A stretch of 64,000 nucleotides of DNA from the NCBI GenBank assembly GCA_930367205.1, contig OV884011.1, forward strand, positions 43,971,754 to 44,035,753, given 5' to 3'. This DNA is from Acanthosoma haemorrhoidale (lineage: Eukaryota > Arthropoda > Insecta > Hemiptera > Acanthosomatidae). Below the pieces are notes generated by a model. That model saw only the letters and a list, made by a program, of their open reading frames with translations, had not been told where the DNA came from and made no database searches. The position numbers and the translations under genes were made by a program. Below, in pieces: positions 30,359-40,040 of this stretch (the first letter of the stretch is position 1; every line of letters starts with the position of its first letter).

Positions 30359-32980
30359 TCATAATTTTTCCCCGACAGTCTGTTGCCATCGATGCGGGAG
30401 GGGTGGCGGGGTCATAGTGTTAAACACTGGATTTGTCAGGTGCTGCAACGAGTCAAAAAACTTAATGTGTCTCCGGCGGATGAACTCACCCACCGACGGC
30501 ACACCAAGCAACGGGTGCAGGTCAGCGTTCTTCAACCTCTCGAAAGAGGTGTGTCGGACCACTTTTCGCATGATTCCATTCTGGAAGTGTTGGAGACATT
30601 TGGCTGTATTGTCAGTCAAGTGGGTAAATAGTGGGGCACCGTACAGCAGAGCTGGCCGGAGGACACATTTATATATCATCAATTTAAGACGAAGCGACAG
30701 GTTAGGTGAAGTTAGCAAGTGCGATAGCCGGTAAGACCTTTGTCGTACTTTTTCTATTTTATTACTAAAATGAGTAGAGAAATGGAGATGCCTATCCATT
30801 TTTATACCCAAATAGTGCATTGAGAAAGCTGGTGAGCTCTCTTGCCCTCCCACGCTATACGATTTTGGCAAGGATTTTTTCCCCTTTTGGAGGGAGAAGA
30901 TTACGCAGTCGGTCTTCCCGGCGTTTACGCTGATGTTTAACATGCCCAGTCTGTCACTGATAACGTTACAAACTGACTCGGCGTGTGTAAGAGCTCTTTG
31001 TGCACTCATGCTGCTGCTGTAAACCGCAATGTCGTCGGCGAAAGCGATTACAGTAGCTTTCTGATAGTTTGTCCCAACAATTTCAGATGTGTACATACTG
31101 AAAAGAACCGGAGATAGAACCGCTCCTTGAGGAACTCCACAAGTCAGAGGGAATGGGTTAGAGAGGCAATCACCCACCCGTACCCTCACCGATCTGTTCT
31201 TCAAGAACGAAACCAACATGGTATATAGCTGCTCTGGGCATTCCCAGTCACAAAGCTGTCGGCACAGCATCCCGTGGGACACTGAGTCGAAAGCCTGTGT
31301 GCAGTCCAACGAGATCATAGCAGTTGCTGTATTCTTGTTGATACCAAGGGTGGCTTCCGTTTGTACCTTCACGAGCGGATGTTCTGTACTCAGATGAGCC
31401 TGAAAACCTGTCTGCTCATACGGAATGATAGCATTTTCCGAACAGAACCCTTTCAGGTAGTTTAGTATTATCTTTTCGAGAATCTTCCCCATGTGAGGGA
31501 GAAGACTGATCGGGCGATAGTGGGCTGGGTGGTCGCCTCTCTTTGTGGGCTTGCGCAGCGGGAACAAGATAGCTTGTTTCCACGCTGTCGGGAAGTATCG
31601 CAACCTGATACAAGAATTGTACAGGTTAACAAGTTGGGCAATCCCTCTCCTCGGCAGCTGTTTCAGCAATACCGTTTGTATCCCGTCGCCCCCTGGTGCT
31701 CGGTTTCCCTGACACCGGCGAAGAATCGCCTTAAGCTGCTTCGGGGAGACAAACATATAGTTCTGACCTGTCCTCAGCTGCTGAGGTTCGTGGTAGTTAC
31801 CTGTCCTAGCGGTGTTGTCTGCGGTATAGTGGTCGGCCAATATTTTAGCCTGTTCTTCCGATGTGTACAGGGTGTCTCCGTCATGAAGACGGACACCTGA
31901 GTCCTTCTTGGTAGTAGTCTTTAGGAGCTTCCAAAACTTACGGAAATCGCCATGTAAGCCATGTAGCCGTTCGTGCCACGTTGCCGTCTTCCAATTCCTC
32001 ATCAAGCCACGAATTTGTGTTGTAAGAGAGTTTACAACTTTCTTGGCCTGACGATTCCTTGTTCTATACCAGTTATTTTTCCAATTATTGCGTAATGCAA
32101 TAAGTCGAAGAATATGGTCTGGTGGTTTTTGTAGCATGGGTGGCTTCGGGCTAAACTTTGGGACAGCTGTGTTAGCTGCATCGACGATAACCTCGGTCAG
32201 GAAAACTACCTGTCGATCCACTTCCTCTGTACTGCGGAGAACAGGAACCGTATGCAATTGGTGGTAAAGTTGTGATCGATATAGGTCCCAGTCAGCCCGA
32301 CGATAGTCGTACTTCGTGGGACGCGGGATCACAACTCTACCGTCAATGGAATACAATACTGGTAGGTGGTCGGTCGTTACTAGGTCCAGGGTCTCACAAT
32401 TGTTTATCCTGTGTGGCTGTTTTGTGAGTAAAAGATCTAGGGTGGAGGTTTGTGCGCTGTTACCTCTATGGCGAAAGGTGTGGTTCTGAGGGTGAACGAC
32501 AGTAAAGGGCGCCTTTACCAAGGCTCTCCCCGCTGGGTTGGCGGTGGCATTATTCCACAAGGTATGCCGCGCATTTAAGTCTCCGACAACCCAGTGGTTA
32601 TTTCTCTTGGCACACTCTTTAATAAGAGCTGAGAACTCTTGGAGAGACGCCCTCGGTCTCTTATACATGGCGGTGAGATAAATGGGTGTCCCTAAATTTA
32701 TTTTCACCGTCAAGTGGTGGAGCCTGACATCAAATGTATTCAGTGGCGGATCCACTTTCATCCATGTGATGCCGTGCCGTATAGCCACCAGAACTCCACC
32801 GTAGCCATCGGTCCGTTCGATGACAACAGAGTAGCCCTGTAGCCTTACGTTCTGGTTCACAATTCTCGTATCCGTTAGCACGACGATATCCGGTGTGGAG
32901 ATCGCTATTAGCGCCTCCACTTCTTCAAGTATAGTCGTCAGACCGTCAACGTTGAAGTTAAGTATCTTGTACTTACCCAT
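30359..32980 (-). CDS. LINE ORF2: endonuclease and reverse transcriptase, intact
   Basis: Open from a TTG/ATG region at 32998; the likely start is ATG 32980 (MGKYKILNFNVDG), which overlaps the ORF1 stop in ATGGGTAA. About 873 residues. The apurinic-type endonuclease (about 1-220) shows KILNFNVDGL, VVLTDTRI, GGVLVAIRHGI, WVVGDLNARHTLW and STLDLLLT. Reverse transcriptase shows HYRPISLLPHMGKILEKII, SLDCTQAFDSVSHG, GVPQGAVLSPVLFSMYTSEI and catalytic FADD near residue 645, then HYLGIKMDRHLHF. The tail RRRHIKFFDSLQHLTNP is typical of the Jockey clade. It nicks target DNA and copies its RNA there. No stops, so it may be active. Confidence 0.93.
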   Translation of the reverse strand: MGKYKILNFNVDGLTTILEEVEALIAISTPDIVVLTDTRIVNQNVRLQGYSVVIERTDGYGGVLVAIRHGITWMKVDPPLNTFDVRLHHLTVKINLGTPIYLTAMYKRPRASLQEFSALIKECAKRNNHWVVGDLNARHTLWNNATANPAGRALVKAPFTVVHPQNHTFRHRGNSAQTSTLDLLLTKQPHRINNCETLDLVTTDHLPVLYSIDGRVVIPRPTKYDYRRADWDLYRSQLYHQLHTVPVLRSTEEVDRQVVFLTEVIVDAANTAVPKFSPKPPMLQKPPDHILRLIALRNNWKNNWYRTRNRQAKKVVNSLTTQIRGLMRNWKTATWHERLHGLHGDFRKFWKLLKTTTKKDSGVRLHDGDTLYTSEEQAKILADHYTADNTARTGNYHEPQQLRTGQNYMFVSPKQLKAILRRCQGNRAPGGDGIQTVLLKQLPRRGIAQLVNLYNSCIRLRYFPTAWKQAILFPLRKPTKRGDHPAHYRPISLLPHMGKILEKIILNYLKGFCSENAIIPYEQTGFQAHLSTEHPLVKVQTEATLGINKNTATAMISLDCTQAFDSVSHGMLCRQLCDWECPEQLYTMLVSFLKNRSVRVRVGDCLSNPFPLTCGVPQGAVLSPVLFSMYTSEIVGTNYQKATVIAFADDIAVYSSSMSAQRALTHAESVCNVISDRLGMLNISVNAGKTDCVIFSLQKGKKSLPKSYSVGGQESSPAFSMHYLGIKMDRHLHFSTHFSNKIEKVRQRSYRLSHLLTSPNLSLRLKLMIYKCVLRPALLYGAPLFTHLTDNTAKCLQHFQNGIMRKVVRHTSFERLKNADLHPLLGVPSVGEFIRRRHIKFFDSLQHLTNPVFNTMTPPPLPHRWQQTVGEKL

Positions 32981-33959
32981 GGCGTGCCAATTGAGCAAAT
33001 ACGGTCTGTAGTCCGGACATAAATTCCCTGATCATGGTCTCAAGAATCGAGAACCAGGGCGGAAGGCCAGGGGTGTCACGTCTTGATGACGTTGCAGAGG
33101 CGACTTCTGCGTACGTCGCTCCTGCTGTGAAGTTCGGTGTGGTGGTGGGCGGCTGTTGGTTACTGCTCCTAGGCTGCTGGCGTTGGTGGACTGGCGGCGC
33201 TTTCCCCGTCTGCTTCTGCTTCTTCTTCTGGTCCGCGGCGTCTTGTAGCTTTACACGGTAGGGGCACGCTCTGTACGAGGCTACGTGAGGTCCCCCACAG
33301 TTGGAGCACTTTGCTTCTTGTGCCTTGTCACATTGAGCTGATGCGTGTTCTTGCGAGCAACGTACACAGACGACTTTTTGGCCACAGTGGTTTTTAGTGT
33401 GACCAAACTCCTGGCACCTGTGGCATTGTGGCATGCCCTTTTGTTGTATATAGGGTACTACCCTAAAAAGGACATAATTTATACTTCGAATTTTCCGAAG
33501 GTCCTCTATTTTTGTAGTCGGCGCCACCGTTACTAAGATCGGTGAGATCTCGGTTTTCATGCCATGGGAGTCCGTCTTTCGGAGGCGCCAGACATCCAAT
33601 ACCCCCGGGGCAGTTTTTAAAGTTTCTGTTATTATTGTGATATCCTCACTTACATCGATGCCCATAATTAAGAACTTTTTTAACCTTTGGCCACCTCTTG
33701 GGGCATAGGTGTGGTGTGGAGTGTTCTCTTTTTTCAGGGCAGATATTGTTTTTTGTCGATCAGTCTCGCTATCGAAAAACAGCCTGACCCCCTTATGAAA
33801 GGGCCGAAAAGAGTACGCAGAAACACCAATATGCGCCAACCTCGCTCTGGTGGTAGAGGGTGGCTCTGGCACAGTTATGACGACCGGTGGAGGTTTTTTC
33901 ACAGGGTGGTTGTCTTGCGTGCTAGGACCCGATGTAGGTTTAGGTTTGGGAAGTAGTGG
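32973..33959 (-). CDS. LINE ORF1 (gag-like), 5'-truncated
   Basis: Open from a TAA at about 33960 to TAA 32973. The visible start codon in the frame is GTG at 33902, so the true ATG is probably lost with the 5' end. The N-terminus is Pro-rich. HHTYAPRGGQRLKKFLIMGI then opens the PRE_C2HC-like region. Three zinc knuckles follow: CHRCQEFGHTKNHC, CVRCSQEHASAQC and CSNCGGPHVASYRAC. The C-terminus has a Lys/Gln-rich stretch. Binds element RNA in this clade. The stop overlaps the ORF2 start, consistent with termination-reinitiation. Confidence 0.88.
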   Translation of the reverse strand, partial: PLLPKPKPTSGPSTQDNHPVKKPPPVVITVPEPPSTTRARLAHIGVSAYSFRPFHKGVRLFFDSETDRQKTISALKKENTPHHTYAPRGGQRLKKFLIMGIDVSEDITIITETLKTAPGVLDVWRLRKTDSHGMKTEISPILVTVAPTTKIEDLRKIRSINYVLFRVVPYIQQKGMPQCHRCQEFGHTKNHCGQKVVCVRCSQEHASAQCDKAQEAKCSNCGGPHVASYRACPYRVKLQDAADQKKKQKQTGKAPPVHQRQQPRSSNQQPPTTTPNFTAGATYAEVASATSSRRDTPGLPPWFSILETMIREFMSGLQTVFAQLARHG

Positions 33960-34080
33960 TTATTTTAAGGGCCATCCCCTATTCTCCGACTGACGTTATA
34001 AGCTTTATTAAACATATGATCTGATCGAGAAGAGAGTGACTTATAATTATTTGTAATTAAGAGGTGGCCACAACACACAC

Positions 34081-34984
34081 GTTCATCACCAACTACTTTT
34101 GCCTACTTCTAGTACGGGGTTGTATGAGAAAATGTGTTTATTTTGCAAAAAGTCGAGAAAAAAATTAAAAGTGCATTTCAAGAACTTATTGCATGCAAAA
34201 CTGAAGAGTTCGAAGACAAGCTAAAAGAAGAAGGAAACTAGGAGAAAATACGATTTCATGATGTTGTCGCATATATCCCTTCACGATTTTGTGGTAAAAG
34301 AAGCCTTGTACTAAAACGTTTGTTGACTTAACTTTTTTAAACAAATCTGTTGGAATTTAAAGTTGCAAAACCTACAAAAAACCATCATGATTAAGCTAAA
34401 TATACAATGAGAGATTTCGTTAACTATTCGGTTAACATTCAAAACAAACCGATATTTTTAACTGAAGTACTAATTATTTATAAAGATGCGAACTTAACAT
34501 ATAATTACATACATATAACGTATGGATTTGAAGCAACAACAAGACCAGAATTTTAAGTACACCACACGACATCTGGAAACAAAATTAAAGAAAGTGTTCC
34601 CAAATGAAATTAAATTTTCAAAATTAAGTAATAAGATAATATTATAGCTCTTAGACTTCCTAAGAATTGCTACCAACCATAATGAATATCACCGTTAACA
34701 TCCTTAATACAGCTGCAATTCAACTGAGAAACGAGAAATAATGAATGCCCAGATACGTTCTCTTGGGAGAACATATTACCGTCAACTATCTTAATATTGG
34801 AGATAACGAAATTCCTAAAGCTCTTACCAATGTTTTAACCCCTGTATCGGTGGGACAGGTTCCAGAAGACAAAAAAAAAAGGATCGAACGGCGTCATTGT
34901 ACAGTCAATTGCCAAAAAGATCTTGTTTGCGGCAAGAAATAGAAGAATCATTCCTTCGAAATAGTTGAAATTAGGTTTAACGAT
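34081..34984 (+). pseudogene. Unrecognised degenerate coding fragment
   Basis: Plus-strand pieces look protein-derived: IKSAFQELIACKTEEFEDKL near 34160-34225, a stop, then EKIRFHDVVAYIPSRFCGKR; and at 34745-34942 a 65-codon ORF MPRYVLLGEHITVNYLNIGD...CQKDLVCGKK. A shorter near-repeat of the last start (ITVNILNTA) lies just upstream at 34690. I cannot name the family; a decayed transposon-borne gene is most likely. Confidence 0.3.
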
Positions 34985-35288
34985 AGTTATATAATGCTAA
35001 GAATATTATAATGCTAATATTATATATAAGGCTAAAAGCCCCTTCTAGTGTATACCTGCCTCGGGACAACATGGAAGTCACTGGTGGTTCTTGTTATTTT
35101 TTACATATGTCTCAGCTTTAGTTCCAGTTCACACTTGTTTCCCAGACACTAGTTCCCCAACACCCGACCCAGTAGTATGTGGTATCATAACTCTTAATAT
35201 CTTTATATACCAGTGTTTTCCTTGTACTTCATAATAAAGCTTTTCTTTCATTTTCTTTTAAAAGACTCTCCTCTACAAAGATTTAACT
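34985..35288 (+). repeat. Errantivirus-like LTR (family E), plus orientation
   Basis: Starts agttatataatgctaagaat and ends gatttaact, i.e. AGTTA...AACT ends as in gypsy-type elements. Contains aataaagc near the end. Shorter than the 364-bp copy at 42481. No 4-bp target duplication is visible. Confidence 0.75.
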
Positions 35289-35501
35289 AATATTTAACTG
35301 ATGAAGAACCTATCAAATAATTAAAAACCTGTAAATATACTGAACCGATTTGTACATATAGCTAGTCACAGCTATCTCGAAAAAATAGATTAATACTACC
35401 TCATGTGCTGTGTTTCCGACGAAGTTTCTCCTTCTGAACTGATTCTTATGTGGGCTAAACTAAATACTGGGGTCGGATGGGACAAATTTAATCGATTCGT
35501 C

Positions 35502-35866
35502 AGTTAAATAATCTTTGTAGAGGAGAGTCTTTTAAAAGAAAATGAAAGAAAAGCTTTATTATGAAGTACAAGGAAAACACTGGTATATAAAGATATTAAG
35601 AGTTATGTTACTACATACTGGGTGGAGGGTTAAGGGACGAGTGTTTGGGAAACAAGTGGGGACTGGGGCTAAAGCTGAGACATATGTGTATAAGAGAAGG
35701 GTAGTTCCGGGAATAGGGAGGGATGCGGTCGCTTATTTAAAAAATAACAGGAAACACCAGTGACTTCCATGAAGTCCCAAGGCTGGTATACCCTAGAAGG
35801 GGCTTGCTTCTACTTTTAGCATTATATATAATATTACCATTACAATATTCTTAGCATTATATAACT
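35502..35866 (-). repeat. Errantivirus-like LTR (family E), minus orientation
   Basis: Reads agttaaataatctttg at the left and gcattatataact at the right, the reverse of the LTR at 34985 and 42481; 365 bp. With 34985-35288 it forms an inverted pair 213 bp apart. Confidence 0.78.
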
Positions 35867-36700
35867 GTCGATACTTCGGGTAAAGATGTCTCTCCCCTCG
35901 TCTTATACAGAAGTAAACCCTCCTCAATGTAACACACAAAAAAAAAAGGAAACGGCTTAAGAACATAAGAACATGAGCCTGAAATACTTGCACCTGTGGG
36001 AATACGTTTAGACACTGTTAGTACTCCACAATCTCTTAGGTGTGCTCTTATTGTGGATGGTGTTATATTCACATGAAAATTGAAAACACACCGATGTGGG
36101 TGAGATACAATTCAATGACGCTACGAGATTCTACCTATACTATACGATAAATCTTTCTCGTACATGTATGATGCAACAAACTGGACTTTATGGCTGCTAA
36201 CTTAAAACAAACAGATCGGACAGTAAACAGTAAACAGCTTCTCCCTTCGTGCTCGAGAAGAAACTTAACAACCATCATAAAATATATTGAATAACCTTAA
36301 ATGTTGGTACTCACTTTTTTGTTTTTCTGGGATACAAATAGTTGAACTGAAAACTGGAAGGTTTTGCTTAATTTGCTTAATGCTCATTCCCAGTTTTGCT
36401 TAATTCCAAAAAATTATCCATAATTTATTTAAGTAAATCTCGATATCATATGGGATTATACGATGGGTCAGATGTGGTAGTAATTACATAAATTTTAAAT
36501 TAATTTAAATTTTTATAATGAAAATGCTTCATTAAAATAAAAAATGCTGACCAAGTGTGATGAAACTCACAAGCGTTTCCTTAATGTTGCGAAAACAAGT
36601 TAATTGACAGTTTTAATAACTTTTTGTAATAATAGCACTCATTAAAATTAGAAAAAAAATAAAAATGTAGATGTAATAGAAAACATTTCTTCGTATTATA
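35867..36700. other. No gene seen
   Basis: Short ORFs at 35793-36072 (minus) have no recognisable features. Confidence 0.4.
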
Positions 36701-37816
36701 TTATGCCACCACTTTAAAGACAGTCGGACACCATCACAACCTACCACATAAAATCTCTCAGATTCATATTTACAGAAAAGAACGCCCAATTGACTTTATT
36801 AACAGGATTATCCCTCATCAGATTCTAATTCAGAACCGTATAATGATTGACAGTTCTATCTGTAATAAAGAACAATAAATATTATCATAAAAGGTACTAA
36901 TTGTAGGCCACGTTCTCAGGAATTTACAATCAAGACTTAAGGATGCACTCAACCATCTTATTATTAACGACCTGATACAAATGAAAAACATTTTGTATAA
37001 TAACTGAAGGATTATAATGGAAGACATGTATCCTCAAGGAAACACTAACATCAGTCAACAAAAATACCTAGACAAAACAATGATAGGAGAAATGACTATA
37101 ATGGGCAACAATTTCAACCCCGACAGTAACAAAATAGCTATAGGCACAATTTTCAACAAAACAATGACTTTCAACATCGCAATAACTACCAAAATAACTA
37201 TAGACATAATTTTAAACAAAACAATGACTTTCAACATCGCAATAACTACCAAAATAACTATAGACATAATTTTCAACAAAACAATGACTTTCAACATCGC
37301 AATAACTACCAAAATAACTATAGACATAATTTTAAACAAAACAATGACTTTCAACATCGCAATAACTACCAAAATAACTATAGACATAATTTTAAACAAA
37401 ATAATGACTTTCAACATCGCAATAACTACCAAAATAACTATAGACATAATTTTCAACAAAACAATAACTTTCAACATAGCAATAACTATCAGCAACGTTA
37501 TGAACCCCTGACAGAACTTTAGAAATAATCAACTACGGCTTAACTTTTAAAGACCTCAACAAACATCATTCCCATCACAACCCTCAATCCCAATTCACAA
37601 AACACCGTGTCAATGCGAACTGTTCGAAGTAACGAAGTGCCTCACTTAGAAGACGAACCGCACCCACTAAGTGGCGAGCTAACGTTTGCAATAACTAAAC
37701 AAAAATCAATAAAAGAACAATATGTTCAAAAATGTTATGATATAATAAATGACAAAAGTAATAAAGTAAAGACAAAAATAATAAAAGAAAAACTTTGTCG
37801 CCTACTAAAAAAATAA
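36700..37816 (+). pseudogene. Errantivirus-like gag relic, copy b, fused to integrase tail
   Basis: Pieces align with gag at 27240-27870 and 40360-41000: AGGATTATAATGGAAGACATG (MEDMYPQGNTNISQQ) at 37017, then a frameshift, then an N/Q-rich tandem repeat, then YQQRYEP-like codons near 37490. The 69-codon ORF 37607-37816 starts with gag C-terminal residues SMRTVRSNEVPHLE and, after a deletion junction near 37670, continues as LTFAITKQ...VKTKIIKEK, which is the integrase C-terminal tail seen at 44240-44410. Protease, RT, RNase H and integrase core are deleted. Confidence 0.7.
37132..37490 (+). repeat. 60-bp tandem repeat (six units) inside gag
   Basis: Six units of exactly 60 bp with few differences. 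In the gag frame each encodes 20 residues rich in Asn and Gln (NYQNNYRHNFQQNNDFQHRN). The other gag copies (27690-27790, 40690-40760) have one unit-like segment. The frame stays open through all units. The single stop just before (taa near 37128) replaces a Tyr codon of the other copies. Confidence 0.93.
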
Positions 37817-38884
37817 CAAGAAACACTAGTGACTTCCATGAAGTCCTGAGGCAGGTATACACTAGAAGGGGCTTTTAGCCTTGTATGTAATATTAGGATT
37901 ATAATATTCTTAGCATTTGTAGCGACCGCTAACTACATAAGATAAATCACCCTATACTCTATTGCATATATATTGTAATCAAAAGTAAAATAACATGAAC
38001 TAAATGTATTATAAACAAATGTAAATCATTGTAAAAGTGTTAAGCAATAAAAGGCGGAAGCCAACTAAGTCATAAACGAGAAAGGGTCACCAGCTGGCAG
38101 TCATAAACTTTAGGGGGCCTCTCTACCTCCAGGGGGGGGGCAAGGGGTCGAGTAATTAATCGTGGGTACAGCACCACAGGTATCCACAGCCCCCAACCGC
38201 CGGATCAGAACCTTTCCGCCTCCCAGCAGGAAGTATAAAGGGTACTTAAGGCAGGGCTACTGGCCCTGTTAGTTAGTCTCTTAGTCTCCTCGCGAGGCTC
38301 TCACGAGTCTCTCGCGACCTTTACTCGGTGACGCTTGTTTGGTTTCCGCTCGAACTCAGAAAACTTGACTAATTCTTTATGAAACCTCTGTACCTCTTCT
38401 CTTGACTCTTGTCGGGGCACATACCTATCATAAAAATGGAGTCAGATAGTAACGCCGTCAAGGAACGATTGTCCATGTTATAAACTCGAACAATCCGCAC
38501 TTGTCACCAGGGCTAGGGTGGTCAGGCACCCCCTAGTGACGACCCGACAGCATTATATAACTCTTCATAATTAAGCTTTCTTTCTTTTATTTTAAAAAGA
38601 CAAGTTCAAAAAGGTCATGATGACGCCTAATAAATGACAAAAGTAATAAAGTAAAGACAAAAATAATAAAAGAAAAGACTGATCGAACAGAAAAACTTAG
38701 TCTTAAAAAAATAACAAGAAACACCAGTGACTTCCATGAAGTCCCGAGGCTGGTATACACTAGAAGGGGCTTTTAGCCTTATATGTAATATTAGGATTAT
38801 AATATTCTTAGCATTATATAACTCTTCATAATAAAGCTTTCTTTCTTTTCTTTTAAAAGACTCTCCTCTACAAAGATTATTTAA
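37735..38884. repeat. Tandem duplication of a rearranged LTR junction
   Basis: 37735-37917 plus 38550-38612 matches 38625-38884: integrase-tail codons (aaagtaataaagtaaagaca), then the E LTR in minus orientation up to gcattatataact, then directly the plus-strand LTR end (cttcataataaagcttt). Both copies share this odd minus-to-plus junction, so the rearrangement preceded the duplication. The left copy is split by the solo LTR at 37918. Confidence 0.7.
37918..38549 (+). mobile_element. Solo LTR (family T), 632 bp
   Basis: Starts tgtagcgacc and ends gacccgaca (TG...CA), with the 5-bp duplication gcatt at 37913-37917 and 38550-38554. The empty site exists at 38815 in the neighbouring duplicate (ttagcattatataact). 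It is GC-richer than its surroundings and has a TATA-like gtataaagggta at about 38233 followed by a pyrimidine/CTC-rich leader. No internal region; superfamily unknown. Confidence 0.88.
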
Positions 38885-39153
38885 CAAACCATAAATTTCA
38901 CATTGTGACCATTTACATCAATTTGAACATACGACATCACATTATTTACTAAATTATTAACTCCACTTTATTAATTAAACTTCATTTGCTAGCTTAACAC
39001 AGCACATACCTAATTTACTAACGATACCTGTATTTTATCTTTTAAAAGAACACGCACTTGTTTACCCCACTTTTTTACACCTCAAACAGTTCCACTTTAA
39101 GCTCACTTGTTATGTGACCTAATCTGAGAAACTATACCACTATTTTCTTCGCT
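38885..39153. other. No gene seen
   Basis: AT-rich; unassigned. Confidence 0.4.
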
Positions 39154-39289
39154 AGTTATATAATGCTAAGAATATTGTAATCCTAATGTTATATATATAA
39201 TGCTAAAAGCCTTTGTTTTGCTTGTACTTCATAATAAAGGTTTTCTTTCATTTCTTTTAAAATACTCTCCTCAACATAGGTTATTTAGC

Positions 39290-39307
39290 TGGCGCCCGAA
39301 CAGGGAC
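39290..39307 (+). promoter_or_regulatory. Primer-binding site, lysine tRNA type
   Basis: tggcgcccgaacagggac directly after the 5' LTR. From established knowledge it is the 18-base complement of the 3' end of a lysine tRNA. It defines the LTR end and plus orientation of this element. Confidence 0.85.
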
Positions 39308-39485
39308 CTGGCAGTATGCTCAGTAACTTCACGGTAGTCCACCACTTAGAGATCCCTAATTTGGCAACGGCAACGGACCACTCCAATAGCGTGAGATGGC
39401 CGATGAAATACCTCTGGAAAGATACATCACAGGACAGGGCTTCGCCGATATTGGGTACTGATCTATTTCAATAGATTTTCACCAG

Positions 39486-39680
39486 GTAATGTTTTGTGTG
39501 GCTATTATTGAATAAACAAAACAGTTACATTTGTATTCACATTTATTAATCATAATTACATCACAACAGATCATGGCAACTACGACTCTAAACACAGGCT
39601 CCATGACAACAAAATATAACCATACAAAAGGGTAACGACAGTGTCGTCCCCATATTCTCAAATATACAATATCCAAACAG
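39486..39680 (+). other. Intron-like 195-bp block absent from the related copy
   Basis: Here ttcaccag is followed by gtaatg..., and the block ends ccaaacag before gtaatacc. In the copy near 26448 the sequence runs ttcaccaggtaataccc without the block. Removing GT...AG gives exactly the shorter form, so it can be an intron lost through reverse transcription of spliced RNA. Alternatively it is an insertion flanked by caggtaat duplications. Confidence 0.6.
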
Positions 39681-40040
39681 GTAATACCCTAAAGAAATTA
39701 GTTATATATCTGAGGAAGTTGAAGGAAGAAGAAAGCTTTTTTACATTGAAGACATCATTCACTTGGGACCTGCGAACTTCAAGTCAGAAGAGAAGATGGT
39801 TCGTCGTCAAGCTAAGAAGATCCGAAGAAATATTCTTCGGACAGGCTAAGAAGGCTCGAGGAAATATTAACAGAGCCTGGGACTATTCACTTGAAGATGC
39901 GTTCCAACGCTTTATGCTATACAGAAACAATACATTTAACACAGACCACACGGAAGACTTCGTCAACAGCAATAAAAAAGACTTTATGGTATTATTTTTG
40001 CATACAGTGTAATTTTATATATATATTTTTTTTATTTTTA

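Larger units (their letters stand above)
30079..33968 (-). mobile_element. Jockey-like LINE, nearly full length
   Basis: Flanked by a 12-bp target duplication gggccatcccct (30067-30078 and 33969-33980). Poly(A) tail appears as a T run 30078-30105, followed (minus strand) by 3'UTR, an uninterrupted ORF2 and an ORF1 open back to 33960. ORF1 lacks an ATG and there is no 5'UTR, so the insertion is slightly 5'-truncated. Inserted in solo LTR copy 2. Recent by its open frames. Confidence 0.9.

Noticed and set aside
37132..37490. CRISPR-like regular repeat
   Set aside because: Units are head-to-tail with no unique spacers; it is a coding tandem repeat in a eukaryotic retroelement.
37055..37495. 146-codon minus-strand and 164-codon plus-strand repetitive ORFs
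   Set aside because: Shadows of the 60-bp tandem repeat. The frame matching gag is a third one, rich in Asn and Gln.
39290..39307. Possible retrovirus because the PBS has the lysine-tRNA type
   Set aside because: The same PBS type is used by insect Gypsy-type elements; the surrounding gag and protease are decayed and insect-like.
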